Source: Podospora pseudoanserina (lineage: Eukaryota > Ascomycota > Sordariomycetes > Sordariales > Podosporaceae). Taken from it: a DNA stretch of 64,000 bases. Below, piece by piece: positions 35,607 to 46,797 of this stretch (its first letter is position 1; every line of letters begins with the position of its first letter). Both the position numbers and the translations under genes were made by a program. The notes below the pieces were generated by a model. It had not been told where the DNA came from. It searched no databases and saw only the letters and a program-made list of their open reading frames with translations. The stretch lies in assembly GCF_035222485.1 (NCBI RefSeq), contig NC_085920.1:2666001-2730000 (forward strand), written 5' to 3'.

Positions 35607-38600
35607 GATGAATATTGGAGATCTGCGTAACCCCTGAACCAATTCCAAACTACCCCCTATTATGTTCCGATCCAGACAAATGTTCAGCCTGGATGTTTAG
35701 GTATGCGAGCCGCCGGCGAGATGTAAACACCAGAGGATCTCCGTACGATATCGAATTTGGGTGCTTCTTTTTTGCGGCACACACGGCTCGAATCCGATTT
35801 GGCAAGGTTTTGTCGTGTTGCTGATGTGGAATGAACCGGCAGAACGACACTAGCGCTAGGAGGCGTCGGGCACGCAAGGTGATTCGCAAGCCGAAGACGG
35901 TCTCAGGGAGTGTGGCGACAGCTGGCGTTCTTACTACGGGCGTAATGAATCAAGATAAGTGATTACTGCGAGTATCGAAACTGTGAAAGGATGCCGAAAT
36001 ACTGCCTCACAGATAGGAAGCTGAACGAGATGATGGAGGGGACAGTCGTTCCTTTGAACACCTCCCATCCACCTTCTACCCCTTTCTCTTCCTCAACCGC
36101 GGCTCTGGTCCCGTCGAGGTATGGGGTGCCGACAGACGGATACTTGAAATCTGTCTTTGTACGAGTGTTTTGAATTCTGCTTATTGACGCATGGGAGGCT
36201 GTGGATATGGCGATGTGAGATGGCGTCACTACTAATCGCGGCAGTGGAAGTGACCGACTCCCTTCTCGCTCGACAACCAGCTCGTTTCGTATATCGAATG
36301 ACTTTGTCGACGACACTCCAGTCGCGGGCAGTTGCTGCTTCTGCGGATGGGAGCTGGCATCAGTGAAACTGGATCAGCAGTAGGTCTGAGGCGAGGACCA
36401 AGGCCACAGGTCCAGGCAGTGTGAGAGGAGGCTCGGGAAACAGGACGAGGAAGGAGAAGTCGGGGGCCAAGCTGCTGTATCAGAGACTGCGGGGTCAACA
36501 CCGGGGCTGCGGGCAGCACAATGCAGAGCAGGGAACACCGGGTAGGGTACGGTCTTGTTGAATGCGGGTTGCGGGCGGCGGGCTGCAAACTGCGGGACGT
36601 CTAGCCAAGCAAAAGGCTCATCGGACGACACGAGAGAGAGACTGTCGGCGAATCAAGACCATCAGCGGCACCTGACCAGACGAGCAGATCAGACATGCAG
36701 ATAGCCAGACGAGGCCAGGCAAGAGGGTCGAAACGAAGCCGAGAAGGAGGCGTCGGCGGGTGCCCGGCTGCCCGAGGGTATTTGTGTGTAGGTAAGAGGT
36801 AGGTGATGTGGTGATGTGGTCAACGGACAGAGGCGTCGTGTGCTAGAGGACAAGGAAAAGCTTATCGGATTCTCGTTTCGGTCAAACGGTGCGATCCCAG
36901 GAGTCTGGTGGGCCTCGGAGAGGAATCCAGCTCTGATAGCCTTGCTCACGCCCTTGTTTCAGCTCGGCCCTGGCAGGTAGCAGAGCAGGTCAGAAACGTG
37001 TTCAGCGTGCTTGCTTGCTTGTGTGGTGCTTCTGTTCGGTTGAGTGAACGGCTGTCACGTATGGTTTGCTTGGTTGTATGTGTGTGACTGTCCCTTGACA
37101 GCACTGGACGGCCTTAACAGCTTAGTTGCCTCGTCATAAATACCCCCCAGAACCACCTGAGCCAGGCGAACGGCGAAATGACGGAATTGTCACTGTCACT
37201 GTCACAAGCGATTTGAAAGGGGGCCACCTCAGTGGAGGGCAGGACCCTCTGGCTCCTTCCCCCGGCGGTGTCACACACCCGAACCTGGATGGGAGAGCCA
37301 GTGGCAGTGCTAGAATTGTAATCCATAGCGAAGCAAAAGAAAGATATGTCGCTACAAAACGACGGGAAAGGAAAGAGCGTTTTGAAGCTCGGAACCTGTC
37401 ACCACCCACTCTCCGCCCCTTTTCTCGGTTTGACACTGGTACTGACACTACCTAGACGGCAGAAAGAGAGCCACCTCATCCCATCTTAGATGTCCACCGT
37501 TTCACCGACATCTGCCTCCACCACAGTCCTGGAAGTCTTTTCCCATCTCCAGTCAGCTGATGGAATGAACCTGCTGTCGGTGTGCTCTCGGTTGCGATGT
37601 GTTCCCGCTCCCGCCTACTTCATGACCTTGTTTCCTGTCCCATCGTATCATGTACTCCTAGGTGCGCAGGCGTTTCCTCGGGCCACAGCAGCAGCATCCA
37701 ATGTCCCGGAAATACCATACCTCATGTCTGTGTATGTTTGCAAAACATTGGTGCCATCGAAGTAAGTGTGCGAGTGTCTAGAAGGATATGTATGTCCTCT
37801 GCCACTCTTCCCATGTCAACAAGTCCACAAACACCACGGAATGCATAGCTTGTAGCCCGTCAACAGACAGTGGGGGAGGGGGAGGGGGGCTGTCGGGCAA
37901 GAAAGACGCCGAACTTCCGTCGATGAACGTTGTCCGGGAATTTTGTGCATATCTTGAGCTGCTCCAGGTAGATGATTCCATCCCTACATGAGCTGGCTTC
38001 TTGGTGTCATTCCCTCAAACATTTTTCGTTCGCAGCTCTCAGCCCCATTTGAACCTTGACTCCACCTGGACTGCTCCAAGAGCAGAGGCATGTGAAGCCT
38101 CCGAGTCCTGCTTGGTGTCTGAACGGGGATGGTGTGCCCCCTGAGACAATCAGCCAGCCAATTTTGCTTTCTTTGCCTAGCTACCTGTTTCCCCTCCCCG
38201 TGTAGAATGACTGCATATAAGATATAAGCCAGTATAAAACCCAAAAAGACAGGTAATTAGTGGCGATCGAAACATCCACCGTGAACAAAGCATATCGGCT
38301 ATATGTGCAACGTCAGTCTAGGGGTCATCGCCCGCCCGTCCGTCCCTTGATGGCCTTTTTCTTCCCTGGCAGTAACGGTCCCAAACGGGACGCTTGTTTT
38401 TGATGCTGAGAGGACTACCCCAAAGCAATCAAGTTTGACTTGTATAAGCTGAGCTCCGGTCTAAACTCTGTCTCGCCCTTCACCCTCGTCCCCGAAGTGG
38501 GTTCGGTAGGAACAGCAGGCCAGTAGCTCACGCTCTATTCGGACCGGAAGGTCAGAACAGACTCCACCAGCCTGCAGCATCGATTTCCCCAGACTCACTG

Positions 38601-39919
38601 AGACAGACATACAGATTAGACAGCCCAAAGTGGGTAGAAACGGGCATTGAGAAGGCCAGGAGCAGATGCTGTCCTAGCCCACCATCATAAATCTTAGATT
38701 GCTCCGTGTTTGGCCAGAGATGGGTCGCTGCAGCATCGAGATAAGGCTCCTTGACTGGTGGAGAGTAAGTGCCGCGGGATGATGATCATGAGGATTCAAA
38801 CATGAAAGTTCGCGGCTCCGGATGGCAAAAGATAGTGTTGAAAATGCCCTCGAGAAAAAAGAAAGAAAGAAAGAAAACAAAAGAAAACCGGACATGACGG
38901 AGGCTCCTTATCCCGGAGTCCGACCTCTTTCCATCTCATCTTTGGGGTCTTTTTCCCTCTTCCACCGGAAAAGCAACCTGCCGCCCCCGGGTCCCGAAAC
39001 GACGCAACGATACCCGAGGTCAGGAGGCGGCGTCGTCTTCCGCTGCTCTAGTACCTAGCTGATCAAACCGTCCGCCCAGAATGTGTAGGCTCCCGGGCAG
39101 ACACACGGACGGGGGAAGGCGGCCTCTTGTCCCGAGTTTGTGGATTGAGGGTTTCCTGGCCAAGGACAGCGCCAAAGTGTGTGCATGGGATTCCCAGATC
39201 TGGACTACATTGGGCAATCAATATATCTGCACCACCACCAACAAGAAGACAGAGAAAAAAGGCTGGGGGAGGGGGGGGGTTAAAGGGCACCTACCATCCG
39301 GGCATCCTCCCCCAGATGGGTAGCTTCCTTACCCTGTCCACCTGCGCATGTAGGTGTCCAGGGATGGATCGACTTTCTCTCTGCCACCAGAGCAAGACAC
39401 CGCAGGCAGGATCGGAAGAAGCATCGTGGCAACCGAAACCACTCACACCTCACTCCCACGCGCTGCTGATTCTCTTCTCCCCCTTTCGTGTGACTGCTAG
39501 CTGTGGTGTAGCTATGTGTCTCTGTGCAACGCAACGACCTGCAGCTTCCAGGTCAGTAATAACAAGCAGTGCAGCCCGAGCCATGCCTGCGAGCACGACG
39601 CATGTAATCTAGTGTAGAGTAGAAAAACACAGCAACCCACCGCACGGCCCGGACACTGCATCTCCCTCCTCTGGCCCTTCATAGGTATCCATCCTTTTTG
39701 CATTGGTGGTCAGGCTCTCTCTTCTATCTCGTCTTGCCTACTTCTCGGACCGGTTCACCTTCACTCTGACAAGACCTTTGCTCCTGGTAAGACATAACAA
39801 CCCTGTGATCACCTGCGTAACACACACCAAGACCACTTGTGTACACACCGTCAAAGCTTTCTCCGGAAAGAAAAGGAAGCGGGGTAACAGAAAAAGAATG
39901 CGTGAGAAAAAAAAAGTGG

Positions 39920-39996
<77 letters not shown>

Positions 39997-40063
39997 GGGT
40001 ATCATAGACTGTATATAGGTAACTGTCAACAGACATTAGTTACCCCCTGAGAAACCTTTCAGG
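35607..40063. other. Long gene-free region upstream of the Zn2Cys6 gene
   Basis: About 4.5 kb without a recognisable gene between the 5' end of the transcription factor gene and the 3' end of the unknown 834-residue gene (both minus strand). Open frames are short and mutually overlapping. It contains a GATA microsatellite at 39920-39996. A long regulatory region or untranslated leader for the transcription factor is possible, as is an unannotated non-coding RNA. Confidence 0.55.
39920..39996 (+). repeat. GATA tetranucleotide microsatellite, about 19 units
   Basis: An uninterrupted run of TAGA/GATA units spans 77 nt and ends 67 bp from the stop codon of the neighbouring minus-strand gene, so it probably lies in that gene's 3' untranslated region. 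The minus-strand translations of repeated 'LSIY' are artefacts of this repeat. Length variation between strains is likely. Confidence 0.95.
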
Positions 40064-42568
40064 TTACCAATTGGGGTTCATCCCCCTGGGCCACCATTCC
40101 CGATTCTTATCATCCTCCGCATATTGGTCATGGCAAGCGGTCTCTCTTTGAGTTTCCTGGGCTTCCACAATATCATCATCAAGCACATGGGTGCCAACAT
40201 GCTTCTCCCTAAGCAGCTTCTCCGTCTTTTCAACGACTGTTTCCAACTCTTCGATGCCCTCGGCTTGCAGAAAATGCTCCTCTATTCCCTTCAGCTTCTG
40301 CAGCCGAGCCAACCTCTGTCTCCAGAGACTAAACGCAAGGCGACATTCACGCTCAGCCTCTGGGCCCTGGATCTCCCCGACCAACCTGCAGAAGTGCAGC
40401 AGTAATCTCGTCCTCCCCCATCTACCCGCCTTCAAGTCTTCCACCGCAACGTCGTAGAGAGCCTTCAAGGCACTTGCAGGGAGTGTCTTCTTCCCTCGCC
40501 GCTTCAAGAAGAGGATGCAAAGATACACATGTCGATATTTCTGACTGTAACTGAGATCGGGTCGCTCGGCGAACCAGGTTGCCGCATTCGTTATGATCCT
40601 GTATTGTGCCATCTTGTAGAGCCTAGGACTGTAGCAACTGCGGTCTTTGGCGTAGCCGCCACTGAATCCAAGCATGCCTCCAACCCAGCTGTAAAGACCC
40701 AGGCATCGCCAGATCGTATCTGGTGGCAACTTTTCATCCTTGATGATCTTCTCTGCAACATGCTCAATGCTGCAGGGATTGAACTCGTATGCATCGGGAT
40801 GCCGCAGCTCAAAGTTGAAGAGCTCGGCGATGTCGATTCTGACCTCGTGGCGCATGCCAGACGATTCCGCAAGGATTTCGAGGAAATTCTTTCCGACCAT
40901 ACCCCCATTTCGGGGGCATATATAAGCCTCCAGCGAGACGAGCACGTCGCCCACGCGGCCAAGTGCATCTAACAGCCTCCAGACAGTCCTTCCGTAAGCG
41001 TGGAAAAGGGCTAATGGGGTTATCCCCCATTCTTCACGTTCCCACTTTGGTACTGCGTTAATAGCGTATGTCTGCACAGCCAAGTCCGGCGACGTATATA
41101 GAATGTTGTGGTGGTAAACAGCCTTCAAAAAAGACGTAAGTGCTGCTGCGTCATCTTGAATCTGGCGCCGTTCCCTATAATAGTAGTTATATATACCAAC
41201 GAGCTGGTCTGATCTAACCATCTGCCGACTATTCCATTGTGCGAGCAATAGCCATCCGAGTTCAGCTCCACTCAATGGTGGGAGGCTCGGTTCTTCCTTG
41301 GTGAAAAGGCGGGCAGTCTGTACAAAGTTGGGCTCTCCAACCGTGCGTGCATGGGCAAGCGTAGTAAGCCAAGCATATCTCAGCCCACACTTCTCTGCAA
41401 GACTGGATGACCGGACCAGAACCCTTTTGACCGTGTCATTGATTTTGCTGAGAAGATGGTGTCGGTCGTACCGGCCTGTATCGTTTAACCCGCCTATATG
41501 GTTCAACAAAACATCCAGTGCCGCACCAAGCGCGCGGGCCTGACGCATTTGAGATGTCTTGGGCGAAAGCCAGTCCAAAACATCGTCCTGGGCAGCTTCG
41601 GTTCTCGATGAAGTGCACGCCCAGAGGACAAAATGCTTATTTAGTAGCCGCAAGAGCTGCCTCTCAAAACGGCTTTCCTGGCCCCCTACTGTGAGGCTGA
41701 TATGTGGCAAATCACATAGCAAGGAGACGAAAGGGGCAAGGAGATTGCAAGTCTCATCACATGCAGGTAGCATCGCCAATCGTTCACCCAGGGCATCCCA
41801 GAACCGTGCGCCCAGAGAAGATAAAGGATAGACCCGCGAGTTGGACAGGGCGCGGATGAAGGTGGTGGTGATCAACAGGAGTTGGCTATTATACGCTTCA
41901 TCCGCTTTCTCATCCAATTCCGTGGTTGCTTTGGTAGACGTGGCGCGCAGTCGTGAGTCCAAAGCTGTGTAGAGGTGGTCTGCCACTCTTGCAAGACCCA
42001 CGGGAGCTAGATCCCCTTGAAGAATATACCAGTAGAGCCTGTTGCTGATCTCCTCAGTGAGGGGCATAATCATGTGCTCGTCCACCTCTGCCGCCGCGGT
42101 CCGAAACAGCTCGACATCTGCAAGAAACATGGAGACCTGATTGGAGCGACGAACTTTGGGCGGAGGTTGCTCAACTGACAGGGCCGACGCCGAGTCATCA
42201 ACCACATGCTGAGTTGATGATGCTCCTAGCCCTAGCGAAGCTTTTATTGATCTTGCGAGGAACGATAGGCTGGTGCCAGGCTCATGAGTAAGATCTGACG
42301 CAATGATATCTGCCAGGGACTTTGGAGGGTCCCATCTCCATTTCGAAAGATCGAGAGGCGCCATAAAGGCCCAGGGTGGTGGTGTAGGAGGACACTGTAG
42401 GGAGAATCCCATCCGTCGGCGTCCTAACCGCCACTGGCTCTCCAGTGGTCCCGGAATGTAGCTGGCCCCTCTCGCCAAGGGCTTTGACAGGAGACGGTAG
42501 GTCTCGAAGGAACTGGCGAGCATGCTATTGGCGATAACATTGTGTCGAATGCCGGGCCGTGAAATCAT
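40064..42568 (-). CDS. Conserved-looking fungal protein of unknown function, 834 residues
   Basis: A single long open frame without introns. I do not recognise a named domain. The sequence is mostly helical in character, with regularly spaced Leu, Trp and Tyr, as in proteins built of helical repeats. The N-terminus (MISRPGIRHNVIANSMLASS) is basic, Ser-containing and lacks acidic residues, so import into mitochondria is conceivable. The C-terminus is charged (helical EEHFLQAEGIEELETVVEKTEKLL, split here as EEHFLQAEGIEEL and ETVVEKTEKLL) and ends EWWPRGMNPNW. No transmembrane segment is obvious. It is divergent from the haem gene, with about 520 bp between start codons. A shared promoter is possible; a shared role is only a guess. 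Confidence 0.8.
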   Translation of the reverse strand: MISRPGIRHNVIANSMLASSFETYRLLSKPLARGASYIPGPLESQWRLGRRRMGFSLQCPPTPPPWAFMAPLDLSKWRWDPPKSLADIIASDLTHEPGTSLSFLARSIKASLGLGASSTQHVVDDSASALSVEQPPPKVRRSNQVSMFLADVELFRTAAAEVDEHMIMPLTEEISNRLYWYILQGDLAPVGLARVADHLYTALDSRLRATSTKATTELDEKADEAYNSQLLLITTTFIRALSNSRVYPLSSLGARFWDALGERLAMLPACDETCNLLAPFVSLLCDLPHISLTVGGQESRFERQLLRLLNKHFVLWACTSSRTEAAQDDVLDWLSPKTSQMRQARALGAALDVLLNHIGGLNDTGRYDRHHLLSKINDTVKRVLVRSSSLAEKCGLRYAWLTTLAHARTVGEPNFVQTARLFTKEEPSLPPLSGAELGWLLLAQWNSRQMVRSDQLVGIYNYYYRERRQIQDDAAALTSFLKAVYHHNILYTSPDLAVQTYAINAVPKWEREEWGITPLALFHAYGRTVWRLLDALGRVGDVLVSLEAYICPRNGGMVGKNFLEILAESSGMRHEVRIDIAELFNFELRHPDAYEFNPCSIEHVAEKIIKDEKLPPDTIWRCLGLYSWVGGMLGFSGGYAKDRSCYSPRLYKMAQYRIITNAATWFAERPDLSYSQKYRHVYLCILFLKRRGKKTLPASALKALYDVAVEDLKAGRWGRTRLLLHFCRLVGEIQGPEAERECRLAFSLWRQRLARLQKLKGIEEHFLQAEGIEELETVVEKTEKLLREKHVGTHVLDDDIVEAQETQRETACHDQYAEDDKNREWWPRGMNPNW

Positions 42569-43087
42569 CGCCGGCGGGGCTGTGAGTCTTGCGAGCCGAG
42601 ATCAGAAATACCGCGAAACGCATCGAAAGGAAAGGGGTGACGATCAGCCGAGAGACGGCATATTCCGTAGTGCTTCCTCTGGCGGTCGTGGTTGTCGGGG
42701 GAGTCGATCGTTTCGTGGTGTTGTCGTCAGTCCGGAGGCTTTGCTTGTGGCTTGATAGTAGTAGGAGCTTTGACAATTTCTTCGCAAAGTCAATTGCCAG
42801 GGACGGGAAGCGTGTGGCTAGTGCTTCTAGACCCATGCACGCCGGGGGGGGGGAAATCCAGGGGCCCCGGCTGTTGAGCTGTGGCGTCGATGGTGGGGGA
42901 ATCAGCCGAAGGCGGGACGAGGCCCCGCCTCGAATTGTAAGTGCAATTGAGATTTGTTCGATGGCGGGGTACTTTTATACAAGTATTACTTGATGCCGCG
43001 GGATTGAGACGAGGGAACACTGGTGCAACATCAGGACACTTGCCATTTCAGAAAAAGTTCCCCAGGAAAATCCGAAAAGTTGCAAAA
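42569..43087. other. Bidirectional promoter region
   Basis: A 519-bp gap separates the start codons of the minus-strand 834-residue gene and the plus-strand uroporphyrinogen decarboxylase gene, so it must hold both promoters and leaders. A GC-rich, G-run-containing stretch lies near 42841-42870. I did not identify specific regulator sites. Confidence 0.6.
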
Positions 43088-44420
43088 ATGGCTGAACATT
43101 CATTCCCCCCTCTCAAGAATGATCTGCTTCTTAGAGCTGCACGAGGTTAGTATTCTCTTACTGTCTAGATGAGACGAGGGCTACACTGCTAACACATCAC
43201 ATCGCAGGCGAAACCGTTGAACGCCCGCCCATCTGGGTGATGCGGCAGGGTATGAAGCCCGTCGTTGCCCTGATTTGCGCGCGCTGACTCCTGGTGGTGC
43301 AGCTGGTCGTTATCTCCCAGAGTACCACGAGGCCAAGGGTGGTCGTGACTTTTTTGAGTGCTGCCGCAGTCCCGAGATTGCTTCGACTTTGACCCTGCAG
43401 CCCATTGAACGCTTTGGCGGACTTATCGATGCCGCCATCATCTTTTCCGACATTCTGGTCATCCCCCAGGCGATGGGTATGACTGTTGAGATGGTCGATA
43501 AGAAGGGCCCTCATTTTCCCGATCCCCTGCAGACTCCCCAGGATAAGCAGTACATCGAGCTCATGGAGCGCCATGTCGATGTCGCCAAGGAGTTGGACTA
43601 TGTCTACAAGGCGATCACTTTGACCAGGAAAAAGCTTGATGGGCGAGTGCCCCTTTTCGGCTTCACTGGAGCGCCATGGACACTGTTGTGCTACATGGTT
43701 GAGGGTGGCGGCACCAAGCTGTTCAAGCAGGTCAAGACGTGGATCTACAAGTACCCAGAGGAGACCAAGGCTCTTCTCCAAAAGATCTCAGAGCTCTGCG
43801 TGGAGTATCTCGCGCTGCAAGTCAAGGCTGGAGCTCAGGTATTGTCTTTGGCATACATTGGCCGGGAACACGATCGCTGACTGTATCCCTTAGATTGTTC
43901 AAGTCTTTGATTCTTGGGCTGGTGAGCTTTCGCCATCATCCTTCAAGAAGTTCTCTCAGCCATACCTCGCTTATATCGCCAAGCACCTTCCTCTGCGCCT
44001 CAAGGAGCTCGGTCTCGAGCAGGTTCCCATGGTGGTGTTCCCCAAGGGTGCATGGTACGCCCTCGACGCATGCGCCGATATGGGATACCAGGTGATTGGC
44101 ATGGATTGGCTCCATGACCCTGCGGAGGCTGTCAAGATCATTGGAGACCGACCAGTGGTTCTTCAAGGCAATGCCGATCCCGGCGTACTGTACGGCTCGC
44201 ACGAGTCCATCACCGAGGTTGTTACCGAAATGGTCAAGGGTTTCGGCTGGGCAGAGCGCAAGAAGGGCTGGATTGTTAACCTCGGTCACGGTATGTCTCA
44301 ATTTTTGAATAGATTACTCTCATCGCCGCTAACAGGTTCCCAGGCATCACCCCATTTGTCAACCCAGATGACCTCAAGTTCTTCTTCCAGGAGATCCACC
44401 GCCTCACCAAGACCGATTGA
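43088..44420 (+). CDS. hem12: Uroporphyrinogen decarboxylase
   Basis: Cytosolic enzyme of haem synthesis that converts uroporphyrinogen III to coproporphyrinogen III by removing four carboxyl groups. Five exons: 43088-43145, 43208-43249, 43303-43838, 43894-44290 and 44344-44420; introns of 62, 52-53 and 55 nt have CTGAC-type branch points where visible. The product is 369 residues, close to yeast Hem12. The diagnostic N-terminal motif [10 protein letters not shown] (residues 32-41) is created only by splicing the 43250-43302 intron. [13 protein letters not shown] (81-93) carries the expected catalytic Asp at 83. [34 protein letters not shown] and [15 protein letters not shown] also match the family. 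It has no mitochondrial presequence, as expected. Its 3' end lies 132 bp from that of the convergent GNAT gene. Confidence 0.97.
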
Positions 44421-44552
44421 CTGGATCTGCCGGAATCTGTACGAATTGCCATAGACTTGTTTATTTTGCCGTAGGAAAAGTTTAGAGCTTGATGTTTTGC
44501 ATGCTTTCAAGATCGAGTATTCCCCTGCAGAGTTGTAATGTCAGGCCGAGCT

Positions 44553-45690
44553 TCATGATTTGGTCTTTGGGAAGGGCATATACCATGATACAATCCACGA
44601 TGGTTTACCACCAATAGCACGGCATAGACCTTGACTCTTTGTGTTTTCAACCCAAACATCCGCAGCCCCCAGGCCGTCGTCACCATATTCGTGGAGACGC
44701 TCGCGCATGAGTTTGATGGCTATTGCCTTTCCGAAGCCGAGACGGCGATATGGTTCCTATATTTGCCTGTCAGTGTCCATTTTATTAGTTGGAGTGAAGC
44801 GGGCAGGAACCTACCTCCACATGCAGCGACATCAACGTCCCATCCAGCCCTTTCGCCCGTCAGTCAACAACCCATCACGGCCAGCTCATCAGTTCAACAC
44901 CACTTACCAAGAAACCCCCACCCAACAGCCTCCCCGGTTGCTCCCAACCTCACAGCAAGACTAGGAACCATCAACAACGTCGCCCTACACATTCTCTCAC
45001 ATCAGCCATCTACCCCCATCCTCTTTCACAAAACAGGGTTGCTTACTCCTGCCTATCAATCGCAGTCCTACTCTTCACCAACCCAACATCCCCCTTCCTA
45101 ACCTCATCCCAATAAAACTCCCTCCCTTCCACCTCCCACGTCTTGTCGCTCATCCCCCCTTCTAACTCGGGTAAATCCCCCACCCGAAAAACAAACTTGT
45201 AATCAAACTCCCACTCCTGCCCCCCAGCCAAAGCTGTCTTCTCTAGCCCCATCCCCAAGTTGATCATCCTTTTCCTCACCATCTCATGGATACTACCAAC
45301 CAGTATCTTTTTCTTTCTCCCACCCTCCCATAAACCCTCCGCAACCTGAAAGAACCTAAGCAACAACCCATCCCAAACCCTCCCCTCCTCACCCCCTGAT
45401 TGGATTTCTAAACTGCAAAACAACCAAACCTGCGTCTCTGGCCCCTTGCTCAAGTCCACATACCCGGTCACGAACCTGTCAGGGTCACGCGTCCCCGGAT
45501 GGTGGTAAACATGCACCACCCGGCTATGCGATGTACAGCCTCCCCGATCGGCAAACGTTTCCGCAAATTGTATCCTTCTCAAGACTGGCAGTGAGAAAGG
45601 GAAGTATGGCTTGGAATATAACAACGACAAAAGAGAGGGAGGGACAGAGGTCGGGCGGTGGGTTTCTACAATGGGGGAGAGGGGGGGCAT
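44553..45690 (-). CDS. GNAT-family N-acetyltransferase
   Basis: Predicted to transfer acetyl from acetyl-CoA to an amino group; the substrate is unknown. Minus-strand exons: 45690-45047, 44984-44908, 44849-44815 and 44756-44553 with GT-AG introns of 62, 58 and 58 nt; spliced length 319 residues in frame. The acetyl-CoA-binding motif A is EPYRRLGFGKAIAIKLM in the last exon, preceded by the strand GLDGTLMSLHVE, which runs across the 35-nt third exon. The motif GEAVGWGFLG in exon 2 and the final AADVWVENTKSQGLCRAIGG also fit GNAT (motif B). The start MPPLSPIVETHR was chosen because the 42 preceding codons of open frame are Gln/His/Thr-rich and look like leader; an upstream ATG at 45816 is in frame. 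Confidence 0.87.
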
Positions 45691-46271
45691 GTTGGTGTTG
45701 ATGAGAAAATGGAGGTGTAGCTGTATAATGTGTCGTTGTGAAGAGGTCGTCGTCTGTTGTTGCTGTTTGTGGGTTGTATTGAAAGGATGAACAGCTCGGA
45801 GATGGCGGGGAAACAATGGTAGCTATTCCCGAGTGCGATCACATCACCATCAGCCAGATGCGACTATCACCTGGGGAACCAACTATAAAAAAAATAGACC
45901 TAACAAAGTGAAAACTGGACAGGGCTCTACTTCCAAGAGACCAAAACAAGAGTCCCATTGTGGCAAGGTTTCATGGATAATCATATACAATCACCCTTCA
46001 TACCCAAGTTAGGACATTGCATCATTATATTCAATCATGTCTATATATCTCATCCAGCATTCAATTCCCTGAACGCTGCCCCCTATTCTCCTCACCATTC
46101 ACCATTTTTCCAAGCCAAAGAAAAAAAAAAACCCTGCCGAATAACATCATCACCCCTTTTCAACGCCACCTAAAAGATGAGAAAAAAACCCGGGTATTTA
46201 ACATCATCACAAACGAACATAAACCCCTCGTTTATAACCGCAACAGAACCCCTTCGCACGCAAAAAAAAGC
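45691..46271. other. Intergenic region
   Basis: About 580 bp between the start of the GNAT gene and the stop of the DUF3602 gene, both on the minus strand. It should hold the GNAT promoter and the small gene's 3' tail. It is A/C-rich on the plus strand with A runs (near 46123-46132). I see no gene. Confidence 0.6.
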
Positions 46272-46797
46272 CTACTGCTTCTTGCCAAACAACTTGTCCG
46301 TCCAGCTCTTCTTCTCCTCCTCGGTTTTGGGCGAGGGTGTCTTTTTCAAATCCGAGGTATCAACCGCCTCCTCCGACGAGGGGCGCCCAGCCTTGTCCGC
46401 ATTGACGACGTTTCCGGCGCCGCCGCGGCCTGTGTTGATGGCGCCATGGCTAGGGCGACGAGCGACACTGTAAACCGAACGGGGTGGTTAGCTTCGGCTT
46501 TGCTGGGAGAGAGCAAACGATCGCGCAATGCAACAAGCAGCAAAAAAAAAGTGCGGGGTTGCTGGCCAGGTGTCGCGGTAGCGAGAATGAGACTTACGGT
46601 TGAACGTCCTGACGCCGGCGCTTCTCCTCCTCGTCGAGGTTCGCAGCCATGTTGCCGGACCCGCCGCGGCCGGTGGTCACAACGTTGGACCCCTTGAGGG
46701 TGGGAGTCTCGAGGTCCTCGGGCTGGACCGTAGGGGTCTTGGACTGGTCGCGCATGTTGCCGGCGCCGCCGCGGCCAGAGGAAGCAAGTCCGGACAT
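46272..46797 (-). CDS. Small GRGG[AS]GN-repeat protein (DUF3602 family)
   Basis: A 131-residue hydrophilic protein. Minus-strand exons 46797-46598 and 46467-46272 flank a 130-nt intron (phase 2). Three copies of the family motif GRGG[AS]GN occur: near residue 8 (GRGGAGN), near 43 (GRGGSGN) and early in exon 2 (GRGGAGN). The C-terminus is lysine-rich and ends DKLFGKKQ. These features match the fungal DUF3602 family, which includes yeast Par32, a protein phosphorylated after rapamycin treatment; the molecular role here is unknown. The large minus-strand frame covering 46346-47188 is a shadow in another frame. Confidence 0.88.

Noticed and set aside
39851-40036. Small protein of repeated LSIY units
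   Set aside because: Artefact of the GATA microsatellite.
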